From assembly GCA_002794775.1 (NCBI GenBank), contig NBAY01000030.1, positions 310,001-374,000 on the forward strand: a stretch of 64,000 nucleotides of DNA. The letters are read 5' to 3'. The first letter of the stretch is position 1; every line of letters begins with the position of its first letter. Below, one piece after another: positions 37,159 to 46,891 of this stretch. The notes beneath the pieces were generated by a model, which worked only from the letters and a program-made list of their open reading frames with translations, was not told the origin of the DNA and did no database searches. This stretch comes from Porodaedalea pini. Lineage: Eukaryota > Basidiomycota > Agaricomycetes > Hymenochaetales > Hymenochaetaceae. Position numbers and translations under genes: made by a program.

Positions 37159-38545
37159 TTACAGAGGCTCGATGGGTGGTACAGGCCCAACAGGCACGAT
37201 GCGGGTGGGGTTTATCTGATAATTGCATTAGGTCAGAAAGGCTCTTTTATGCCCCTAGGATTAAATAAGGTGCATACTGTCTTCATCGCATAATAACCTG
37301 TTTTGATGTGGTCGAAGTTCGTCGTTGAGCTGAAGGCGGCATTGTTCCAGTACAGCTGCCTCAGCCATCTTGACGTCGTGTACATCAGCTGAGTGCACGA
37401 TAGCCGAATAATAGAAAGAGAACGCAAACCTGTGAATGTTCGGATAGCCGTAGCGAATCGTACGGAAATTGCACTTGAATTGGCCATGATACGCAACGTC
37501 GAAGCGCACGATGGTCACATAGAGTCGGACGTCTGCTTCCGTTAGCTGAGCGCCAACGAGGAAGTCCCTTCCTTCGAGCAACGGCTCGACACGGTCCAGC
37601 GATGCAAAGACGTGCGTTACAGCCTTCTCGTACACCTCTTGCGTCGTCGCGAATCCTGCCTTGTAAACCCCATCTTCGCCAATGCAGATCCGTCTCAGGC
37701 TTCTGTTCGGATTTTGAGATGCTCAAGGAAGCTTACTGTTAATCCCGTCATACACCCATTCGTTGAGACCGTCGATTTCGGAGCGATGCTGCTCTGGATA
37801 GAGATCGAGAGAGGCTTTCTCGGATGGAAGGAACTCGTTAAAGGCTGTGTTGAGAATACGGATGATATCTGCCGACTCGTTGTTCACGATCGTCTGGAAT
37901 TTCTTGTCCCAAAGCACAGGCACAGTGAATCTGCACATTATGAGAAACGTCTCGCAGAGGGAAAGCGACAACACAAAAATACCTATCCTTAAAGTCGGGG
38001 TCGACTTTAAGGTACAGATCCTTGATGTGGTTGGCATGGTTGAGGGTGTCTACCTCGGCACCGGGGTAAGGGTCGATGTTCGCAAAGGCCCAGCCCTCCG
38101 GGTCCATACGCGGTGAGACGATCGTAGTAGCTTGAATTGAAGCTATTGTAAGTGTGGTCCGCTCGGATGATTAGCATAGAATTGGACTGACAAATTATAT
38201 CTTCGAGGCCCTTAAGCTTCCGAGTGATCAATGTTCTGCTCGCCCAGGCTAATACCATTGTTCATCTTCAGTACACCGCGCTGTTCATAGACCACATGGA
38301 ATAGGAGAAATAAATACGCACGGCAATTGAACGCAGCGTAAATATGGTAGCGCCCTGACTCGAATTTAGCATACAGTAATCCAGGAAGCAAAGTCCGAAC
38401 CCCTCTAACCTTTCTCTGGCTCGAATTTCCCTCCTTTCTCGATCGTGTCGCGAAAAGTAGAGACCTGCCTTTTAAATGAGCCGTCTTTCTCCCTCGCCAG
38501 TTTGTCAACGTCCGACTGATTGCTGACGTCCCGAGTGCTCGACAT
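37159..38545 (-). CDS. ECM4: Glutathionyl-hydroquinone reductase (ECM4-like, Xi-class GST)
   Basis: This enzyme reduces glutathionyl-hydroquinones with glutathione and helps recycle quinones, including lignin-derived ones. The gene starts MSSTRDVSNQSDVDKLAREK at 38545. All seven or so exons join in phase. The first intron restores EPEKGRYHIYAAF and the next restores the catalytic motif NCPWASRTLITRKLKG, with Cys in the CPWA position. Then follow MDPEGWAFANIDPYPGAEV, FTVPVLWDKKFQTIVNNESA, DGINNGVYKAGFATTQEVYE, LVGAQLTEADVRLYVTIVRF and a last short exon NPTRIVPVGPVPPIEPL ending at 37159. Without that last exon the protein would end wrongly at 37233. Oddities: Ser where the family usually has His after CPWA, and a KTGYYAMKT segment before the last exon. 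Cytosolic, no leader. Confidence 0.88.
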
Positions 38546-41131
38546 GGGTTGTGATAACTTGTACTTGAAGTGGAGATGAGATGTGAAGTTCTTCGGAGTT
38601 TGCCGAGGCGGACATCCAGCCTTTATATCGCGATAATCCTCTATCTTCCGACTTGCAAAGTATGCCTCATGAGCAATCAGCGGTACAAGCAAGCACTTGC
38701 AGTTAGTCAACCTGGAGTTCAGATGATTCATCGAGGGTAATGTGAGTTATCCAATCAACGATCGATCCCTCCCCGACTCGGCGGGGATTGATGATGTGAG
38801 TTGAAAAGCTGATAAAGCGATTGATATTACTAGCGTTCACTGGCAAATTTCTCAAGCTAAAGAGGGTGATTCTATGTCTGCAAGAGGAGCTAGTGCTGAT
38901 GTCGACATGTCTAGGAGTAGGATGACCGCCGGTGCGCTCGCAAGACACTTCCGCCCCCTGTTAATGTATTTGCATCATATTCACCATCGTCGCATCATGG
39001 GCAGCCATATCTGATTTCCTCAGCATTTTCCTCTTTTCAGGCGTTTCTTCTCTTCGCGTTTTTTTCGGCTCCACAAGGCCCCTCTACTCCCGCTTCCTTT
39101 GCGCCGCTCATACGACCGATCCTCGGCATGGGTGCCTCGCGCACTTATGCGCGGTCATTTACGGGGAGTGCAGGTCATATGGACTGCTGTCGTCATCTGG
39201 ATCTGTACTGTGAGTCACACCTCCAACAGCACTGCGTGGTTGCATCCAGGACGGCCTGCTCTGCCCGCGCACGCTTTACCCCAAAAGGCCAGCGTTGCTT
39301 GGTCTGTACCGACGAGCTGGACAGCGGCGTTTAGACCAGCATACAAGTATTCTGTGAAATGATAGGTTACTGAATGGAAAAATGGGAAGAGGACTCGGAA
39401 GATGGGGTTTGAATTCTCTTCCGAGTTCTAGGTGCATGGACGATATTCGCCAAGTACCGGACAATTGGAAAGCTTGTTTGAACTCTGCCATGACGCGTTG
39501 ACGACCCGGAAATAACAGACGCCGCACCAGTCGGGATCCCGCTCCTCGATATACATGCTCGGGAACTCGGGACATGTCTTACCGGGGCGCGCGCCCATTC
39601 TCGTCCGGAAGCTCACCGAAGATCTGTCAAATCCGAAGCAAGGGCGTCTTGTTGTGGTGTGGAAGTTCACCCTGTCCTTCTCTTCCCTCAGCCAGGGCCT
39701 TAATTTGGCGTTTGTTCAGGAAATGGTCCGCATTACTGAAAGGTTTCGCTTGCAGCGGGGAGCCCTAGAGTCCCTTTTCTTGGATTTCTCCTTGGATGCC
39801 TTTCCAAGCTCCCTGTCGTATTTTTGAGACGAAGAGTGTCGTAGGAGAATGCGGGGGATGGCAAGACAACACACTGTTCTTCACGTCAAAGTCTAATGCA
39901 AGTTAGCACAGCGCGTAACGCCGCCGAAGACTTGAACGCGTTGGGGTTTCAAGCGGAGTTTGAAAATTCTCATGCTCTTGCCGGTTTTTCCATCGACTGA
40001 AAGCGTTGACTCGGACTCATGATCACGCACGAAACTGCCTCGCTGTTCCATTTCAACTCTTCTAACTGCTTGGCCATATGCATGGTGCGCTTCATCTCAC
40101 TGCCTTTATGTTGTGGTTCTGCTTTTGGTGCGATCGTTCTGGGGTCTGTGCGAAGAAATGAGCGATGTCTCGGCTTTGGGGATAATATTAGAGGAGGAAC
40201 GCCTCGAGGAAATCGCGACATCGATCGGCAGAGGGCCTTCTAACTGATGCTTGCGTGTCTGCAAGTCCGGCGCGTGGAAAGGGCGGTCGTATCCAAAGCT
40301 TCTCCTGCACCTGTCGGTGGAAATATCCGTGAACTTTTTCATTTTTGCGCTTATTCTGATTGGCCACTGAATATTTGCAACACAGAAGAATCCTACGAGT
40401 ATGGATTAATATTGATCTTCATCAAAGTATTAGTATTGTCTCTGTGACAGATTGTGTCTGGGAATCAGCTCAGAGCACGCCTTTCGCCCCTTGCCTCATG
40501 CCGCCGGGCCGAATCGCGGAGGACGATCGACTGTCTATGGCCTCGATTTAATGGACCTCAAACGAGAAGCTCTTTCTCAATTAATGTAAGATTCCTGCCC
40601 CTGCATTTATCTGAGAGAAGCAAAACATTTTTTGTTCTAGGTCGTCATCTCAAATCAGATGGCGGTCTAATAATTACTATTTGGGTGTTCCGGACCCGAA
40701 CCTTTTCTTTTCTCGTCCTTGCACAGATTCATATACGTCTTCTATGAATTGCTACGACCTGAGATGGACCAAAAGCGGATACTAAACCAGATGGAGCAGT
40801 GGACACGAGCTTTTGCGAAAACTTCGACCGTTCCTCGCGGGCTGTGCTTGTTCGGCATTGGCATTCGAGAGCCTATCTCGCTTGGCGTGCTGTACAGTCA
40901 AGAGTCTACTTCCTGGTGCGAGAAAATCAAATAATGATTTGCTGCTTCTGGCCCCTCTTTCAAGTTCCCCCGAGGCGTATGGAGACTGAACTCTCAGCAG
41001 CGCGCTCCGCAAATGATAGAAGGGAGAAGAGAGAAGCGATGAGGTGACATGCATACGATTTTCCCTGCTCTGGCGCCTTATTCTCTATCAGTTGTTTGGG
41101 ACGTGTTTGGCCATCCACGCTGCCAAACGTC
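38546..41131. other. Long gene-poor region
   Basis: About 2.6 kb with many short overlapping frames. One plus-strand frame at 39099-39362 has a hydrophobic stretch (VIWTAVVIWICTV) but no family resemblance, and pieces near 39.4-39.9 kb and 40.0-41.0 kb are not recognisable on either strand. It could hold old transposon remains or a fast-evolving gene; nothing firm is supported. Confidence 0.35.
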
Positions 41132-41139
41132 TATAAAAG
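41132..41139 (+). promoter_or_regulatory. TATA box of the small secreted protein gene
   Basis: TATAAAAG in a GC-rich setting, 108 bases before the ATG at 41247, at a spacing similar to that of the peroxidase gene. Confidence 0.55.
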
Positions 41140-41246
41140 CGCGTATTGGACGATGGAAACGAACAGCAGCCAATCCCCAGATTGTCTACTGAAGTCCGTC
41201 AACCAGCCCACTTTCAGCACTTCAGCACTTCCCGAACTCGATCATC

Positions 41247-41994
41247 ATGCTTTTCACTCGCATTGCTACTTTCTTCGCGTTCATTCTGACGCTCGGAATC
41301 CTCGCGGTCGCCAAGCCTGTCGACCTCGACAGGCGCGCCAGCAATGCCGCTGTTGAGCAGGTCCTCACGACGCTCAAGTCCAAGACCGACACTATCGTAC
41401 CACAGATCAGTTAGTCATTATCTGCCCGGAGTATGCAGACATTGATCAATGCTCACCTGAACCCGCCCCTTTTCTAGAGAGCGCCGGCGCTAACAGCCAG
41501 GTCTCCGAATCTACGGTCGCGCCGCTCATTAACGAGCTTGTCACGGCAATCAACACTGCGAAAACTTCGCTCTCCCAGGCCGCCAAAGTCAGAGCAGTTG
41601 ACAAGCGCCAGTCTGCGTCCGACATCGAGACGCTCACCGCCGGCATCATCTCGGTAAATGAACACCACTTTTCCACGTTCACGCACCTCGATGCTGATTA
41701 TTTCCCACCTCTCAGGAAATTACGGAGGGACTGGGAGGCCTTCCCGCTGGGCTTTTGGGCATCCCTGGCCTCCTCACCGGGCTTGACGTCGGGCTTGCTG
41801 GGCTGCTTGCCGGTCTCGACACCGTTGTTATTGGTCTTGGCGTTCTCGTCGGTGGCCTGTACGTGTTTCCTGTATTGCTTACCTCTTGGACATTCGCTGA
41901 AAAAGAAAAAAAAATGTTGCGTAGTCTTGGTGATGTTGGTGGACTCCTGGCTAGCCTTGGGCTGGGACTTACGCTCGGCCTTCTCGGCCTTTGA
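41247..41994 (+). CDS. Small secreted protein, possibly HsbA-like
   Basis: Four exons (41247-41409, 41478-41653, 41716-41858, 41925-41994) give 183 residues in phase. A signal peptide (MLFTRIATFFAFILTLGILAVA) leads into a helical segment (VEQVLTTLKSKTDTIVPQ; APLINELVTAINTAKTSLS) resembling hydrophobic-surface-binding proteins of fungi. The C-terminal 60 residues are a Gly/Leu repeat (GIPGLLTGLDVGLAGLLAGL; LGLGLTLGLLGL). A KR dipeptide (VDKRQSASD) could be a Kex2 site. No Cys residues are seen, so it is not a hydrophobin. The family call is tentative; secretion is well supported. Confidence 0.65.
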
Positions 41995-42665
41995 GGAAGA
42001 GTGTTTTAAGTCACTCCAGGCTGCTGCCCCCGTTTATGCTTGAATCCCTCGAGTCGAAGTTGCGCTTTCAAGTTCTTTCTTCGACTTTTCTGTATTCATT
42101 TGGTGACGCCTGTGAGTAGAAAGATAATGGGGTATACTTCTGTCCTTTCGTTGTACATACCGTTTCTTCTGTGTTCTCGACCCGTACTGTGATCCTTTGT
42201 GTAATGTGCTTTCTGTGGAATTTCATATACAAATTTAGGTTTCTGAGTCTCCGTCTCCGTGAGAGTCGATCATTCTAGGAAAGAATTTCAGGATCGTCTT
42301 GTAGCGAAAGAGGAAATGACGGAATGAAAAACCCTCAAACTACTCGGCAAGTATTTTCTCTCAGTTATGCGCTGTCTTCTAGCCTCGGATCCAGTCAGGG
42401 GCAGTTGTCTTGGAAATTGTTAGACGGAGAAGATCAGGAAGAGGTGAAGACTTCTTGTTTGTGGGTCTTTGACTTCTTCGCCCATGAAGAAGTTGCAGAA
42501 ATGTATATCGAGTCCTTCAGGAACAAGCTTAGCTAATTAGGCAAAAATGCGTGTAGCAGACAAATTCCCAGAACAGCGTACGCTTTTTCCGAGGCATGCG
42601 ATATGTGAATCAGTATCATTTACACGCGTTTCCGGATATCAGTTATACATGTACATAATCTCTTC
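41995..42665. other. Intergenic, ends in the left border of a duplicated block
   Basis: Spacer with no gene. From about 42,570 the sequence also occurs, with changes, at 44,455 onward (GAGGCATGCGATATGTGAAT shared). Confidence 0.45.
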
Positions 42666-43546
42666 TTATAGCTTCACAGCGTACAACATTCCATCATATC
42701 CCTTGACTCCAGCCATGCCAAGCGTCGTCGCATCAACCTCTTTATCATCTTTCAAGTTCTCCAAAAGCTTTCTGATTGGTTTGACGTATGCATCGCCGGT
42801 GTCGTCGGGCTGCAATGCGACCCGCGCCCCTGGATTCACGTTGTCGACAATCTATTCGATAATGTTAGAATTTTTTTCACTGAAGGCCTTTCTTGTGGCG
42901 ATCTGCACTTACGATTACGGCTCCCTTCCTGGTCAGCCTTTTGGCCTCGCTGAAATATGTCGAAAGGCCTGCTGCGTCGGCGTCGATGAAAACAAGATCA
43001 AAGGGCTCGTCGGGCCTGAGGGTCTTCAGTGTGTCGGCCGCGGGTCCGACCTTCACATCCACCTTGGCAAGCAGGCCGGCGTGATCGATGTTCTCTCGAG
43101 CAACCTGTCAGAGCTACATCAGACTCCCCAGTACGCGATAAAATTATATGCAAAGGCCACAAAATCGTACCTGAGCATGTTTCTCGGATAGCTCAAGAGC
43201 GACGACTTTTCCGTCAACGGGCAGCGCTCTAGCAAGCCAAGTCGTAGAATACCTGAGAGGAGAACGTAGTCAGCATTCTCCCTTTGCACTTGAGGTTACT
43301 AGCAAAACTCTGATGTACTTACCCTCCCAACGTTCCAATCTCGAGGATCCTCTTCGCGTTGATAGAAAGCGCAACGAGTTTCAGGAATTTGCCTTGGGCC
43401 GCGCTGACTGCGATCTCCGGGAGACCATTGGCGCGACTGTTCTGCAAAGTGGCGTCGAGCACCGGATCCTTCTGGATCAGGTACTTGTTGTGGTAGGCGT
43501 CCGACTTGGCCCACTCTTCGACGCTTGGATGTGTAAAGGTCGACAT
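42666..43546 (-). CDS. SAM-dependent O-methyltransferase, caffeoyl-CoA type, copy 1
   Basis: The family transfers a methyl group from SAM to a catechol-type hydroxyl. Four exons: MSTFTHPSVEEWAKSDAYHN through ILEIGTLGG (SAM-binding glycine loop); YSTTWLARALPVDGK and ELSEKHAQ; VARENIDHAGLLAKVDVKVG with PFDLVFIDADAAGLSTYFSE; and IVDNVNPGARVALQPDDTGD through GYDGMLYAVKL. All joints keep phase, giving roughly 225-230 residues. A longer start 14 codons upstream (43588) is possible, but the duplicate lacks it. No signal peptide. This intact copy is the reference for the damaged duplicate at 44551-45422. The natural substrate is unknown; fungal members act on phenols and secondary metabolites. Confidence 0.88.
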
Positions 43547-43879
43547 TTCTCGAGAGTGAATGATGAGTGGAAAGTCCTGAAGATACATGGCGCTTTTATG
43601 CGACAGGCGGCTCCGCTTTCACCGTAGCCGATGCATGATCGCAGCAGCCATAGATGACTCTATCTGATAAGGCGCAATTCAATGCAGAGATGAAAAGCGC
43701 TGAAACGACATCACTTGTGATTTGACTCGAAATTTTATCTGATAGTGGCTTTATCAGATAAGCAACAATACAGCGAAGAGAGGAGGGTAGTCACTGTTTG
43801 GAGTCGTGCACGGTCATTTTCTTGATGCGAGTGCTGCGCAAACAGGGTCACCAGTTCTTCTCTAGTACACTTCGTCGTG

Positions 43880-43966
43880 CCGTAATATTACAGTAGAGCC
43901 GAAGGGCGACGAGTCCCACCGTAATATAAAATATTACAGCAGAGCCGAAGGATGACGAGTCCCTCA
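43880..43966. repeat. Two-unit tandem repeat of about 47 bp
   Basis: Two imperfect copies of a unit beginning AATATTACAG and containing GAGCCGAAGG then GACGAGTCCC lie side by side. Related GCCGAAGGGTGACG and GTGACGAGTCCCTCAG pieces recur near 45,742-45,825, at the matching edge of the duplicated block. Confidence 0.6.
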
Positions 43967-44454
43967 GAAGACGGCAGTACACCGAGTCGGAATGCATTCG
44001 CAAATAAGAGGCTAGAGTATTCTGAGAACCTGCACGACTAGTAAATGCACACTGACAGCTCATTTACGAATGCATTGTCACCTGCTTGCACCAGTAAATA
44101 ATATGAGCGAGCAACCGTTCTCAACTACACTAATCTAGCGGAAAGTCTATGTCCTAAGAGTGAAGCCAACTAACTCGACCGCACAAGTAAATTATGGCTA
44201 CAGAATGTCTACATGCATGGCACGAGTAAGTTTTCTGTCCCGAAGTCCGCCTTTTTCCTGATCCGATTGCTGCACAACTAATCTCACGCTCAGTAAATCG
44301 TTCACCGACTCAGGCCGCCGTTTGGAAATATTTCTTGCAACGAGATTCGGCGTGACTGATCTTGAGCGTAAGTTCAGGGGTGGATTGCCTGTGTCCACCT
44401 CGACATACGTCAAATACGCGCTCGAGCGCACTCTCAAGCGCCTCGGCACGGACC

Positions 44455-45840
44455 ACATCAGTGTACGGTTTTTTCGAGGCATGCGATATGTGAATAACTA
44501 TCAATTACATGCGTTTCCAAACATCAGTTATACATGTACATAGTCTCTTCCTACAGCTTAACAGCGTACAACATTCCATCATATCCCTTGACCCCAGCCA
44601 AGCCAAGCGTTGTCGCATCAACCTCTTTATCATCTTTCAAGTTCTCCAAAAGCTTTCTGACTGGCTTGACGTGTCCATCCTCGGTGTCGTCGGGCTGCAA
44701 TGCGACTTGCGCCCCTCGATTCCGTTGTCGACAATCTATTCGATAATGTTAGAATTTTTTTCACTGAAGGCTTTTCTTGTGGCGATCTGCACTTACGATT
44801 ACGGCTCCCTTCCTAGTCAGCCTTTTGGCCTCGCTGAGATACGTCGAAAGGCCTGCATCATCGGCGTCGATGAAGACGAGATCAAAGGGCTCGTCGGGCT
44901 TGAGGGTCTTCAGTGTGCCGGCCGCGGGTCCAACCTTCACATCCACCTTGGCCAACAGGCCGGCGTGGTCGATGTTCTTGCGAGCCACCTGTCAGAGAGC
45001 TACATCAGACTCCCTAAACTATATGCAAAGCCATAGAATCGTACCTGAGCACGTTTCTCGGATAGCTCAAGAGTGATAAGCTTTCCGTCGGCGGGCAGCG
45101 CTCTAGCAAGCCAGATTGTAGAATACCTGCCAGTGAGAAGAGAGGGTATTCAGCATTCTGCTTTCGCAAGATTAGAACTCTGGTGTACATGTACTTACCC
45201 TCCCAGCGTTCCAATCTCGAGGATCCTCTTAGCATTAATTGAAAGCGCAACGAGTTTCAGGAATTTGCCTTGGGCCGCGCTGACTGCGATCTCCGGGAGA
45301 CCATTGGCGCGACTGTTCTGCAAAGCGGTGTCGAGTACTGGATCCTTCGGGATCAGATACTTGTTGTGGTAGGCGTCCGACTTGGCCCACTCTTCGACGC
45401 TTGGATGTGTAAAGGTCGACATTTCTCGAGAGTGAACGATGAGTGGAAAGCCTGAAGATTCATGGCGCTTTTATACACAGGCGGCTCCGCTTTTACCGCA
45501 GCCGATGCATGATCGCAGCAGCGCTCGGTGAACTTAGATGAAGAGTGCTGAAATAACATCACTCCCGGATTTAGACTCGAGTTTATCTAATACGGGTTTA
45601 TCAGATAAGTCACAGCTTGAATACAGCGAAGAGAGAAGAGTAGACACTTCATCGGATGCTTGGAGTCATGCACAGTCATTTTCTTGATGCGAGTGCTGCG
45701 CAGACAGTGACTCCTCCACACCCATGTGCACTTTGGCAGTAGGGCCGAAGGGTGACGCGTCCTTCACGGCAGTACACCGCGTCTTGCCGTGATGTTGGAG
45801 CCAAGGGGTGACGAGTCCCTCAGTACTTGGGCGAGTGCAG
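44455..45840. repeat. Direct segmental duplication carrying O-methyltransferase copy 2
   Basis: This block matches about 42,570-43,990 in the same orientation. Shared landmarks are the GAGGCATGCGATATG left flank, the whole methyltransferase gene with introns, the upstream CATGATCGCAGCAGC, TTTATCAGATAAG and ATTTTCTTGATGCGAGTGCT pieces, and the GAGTCCC repeat edge. Divergence is higher outside exons. Borders are by eye, within about 50 bases. Confidence 0.75.
44551..45422 (-). pseudogene. O-methyltransferase copy 2, one-base deletion near the C-terminus
   Basis: The duplicate of the gene at 42666-43546 starts MSTFTHPSVEEWAKSDAYHN. The first three exons are open and conserved (ILEIGTLGG; VARKNIDHAGLLAKVDVKVG; FDLVFIDADDAGLSTYLSEA). 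In the last exon one base is missing near 44,722: copy 1 has GGATTCACGTTGTCGAC (plus strand) where copy 2 has CGATTCCGTTGTCGAC. The frame then leaves IVDN for an unrelated tail and stops at 44637-44639, losing about 50 residues. The original stop position at 44551-44553 is preserved. Losing the last strands of the Rossmann fold should inactivate the enzyme. A sequencing error is the alternative. Confidence 0.8.
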
Positions 45841-46492
45841 CGAGGATACGTCGAAGGCAATTAAGGGCGTTGGAAAGAAGGCCACTGCGTTCCAAAGGAG
45901 TTTAGCCCATTCAACCTTCACATCGAGAAGTGCGAGTTCACGAAGGCGACGACGGAGCTCGGTGTCTCGATCGTTGCATACAGCCCACTTGGCCGCGGAA
46001 TGGTTACCGGAGGGTCTTCATTATTCTGCCTAGAGCTCTCCCTAACAATCCATTAATTTAGCTACCGCTCGCGTGCAGACTTCGGCCAGGGAGACCTCCG
46101 CTTGCACTTGCTCCGCTTCTCCGAAGAGAACTTCCCCAAGAACGTTACGCTGGCAGATAAGAACAAGGCCATCGCAGACAAGTACAACGCTGGCCTGGAT
46201 CCTCACCGAGAGTCGTATGTATTCATCTATGACATGACTTGCCAACCAAAGGAATATGCAAGCTAATGATTGTCTGTTCAGATATTCGATTCCCGGCTGC
46301 TGTACGTCCGAGTGCGTGGAGGAAAATGTTGGCGGTGCGGAGATGGAACTTGCGCCTAATAAGGATGTCCAAGCGATTCGCGAGCTCAGCAAGGCTGCAG
46401 AGATCGCCGGCTCTCGCTACCCCGAGGCGCACATGTTCGCGATAGAAGGCAACTGCATTCCTCATGAGGAGAAGAAGGGAGAGGATGCGTGA

Positions 46493-46891
46493 AACCAGCT
46501 TAAGAAGGGTAAGACACGTAGCCTGCTTGACGCAAGCCTGAAAATCCTTTGCATAGTAGTAACTTGAACGATAGGTTTGTGGAAAATTAGTATTAATGAT
46601 TATCCATAGAATAGCAGATATTTGATTGGCATGAAATTGAGGAAGAACAAAAAATTTCTCGCGTTTGAGAGTCCGAGCTGTCCTTCACTGTCGACCTTGC
46701 AGCGTCTACAAGCATAGAGTCGTTCGATTGAGAGGTAAGTCGCAATATCTTAGCAGAACGTACAGAGCTGCCGGTATTCATTCACACAGAACTTTGTATA
46801 AAAAATCTCATAACCAGGAAACTAGCAATCGATAGGATGAAGGATGAAGAGAGGGCCTTGTAGTTCCAGGATGCACTCGTTCCAAATGCAA
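46493..46891. other. Short spacer
   Basis: No gene seen between the broken reductase and the 3' end of the RRM-like gene. Confidence 0.45.

Larger units (their letters stand above)
44289..46492 (+). pseudogene. Aldo/keto reductase gene split by an inserted O-methyltransferase block
   Basis: Aldo/keto reductases are NADPH-dependent carbonyl reductases. The left fragment (44289-44465) reads SFTDSGRRLEIFLATRFGVT and YALERTLKRLGTDHISV, the usual middle-N part of the family. The right fragment resumes near 45,880 with FSPFNLHIEKCEFTKATTEL and GVSIVAYSPLGRGMVTG. After an intron-like gap it continues DFGQGDLRLHLLRFSEENFP, then ENVGGAEMELAPNKD and GSRYPEAHMFAIEG, with a stop at 46492. Both pieces are on the plus strand in the right order. 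The roughly 60-70 residues that should join them are replaced by the duplicated block at 44,455-45,840, whose gene runs on the minus strand. The first part of the gene is also missing on the left, and a segment before ENVGGAEMELAP is altered. Non-functional. Confidence 0.8.
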
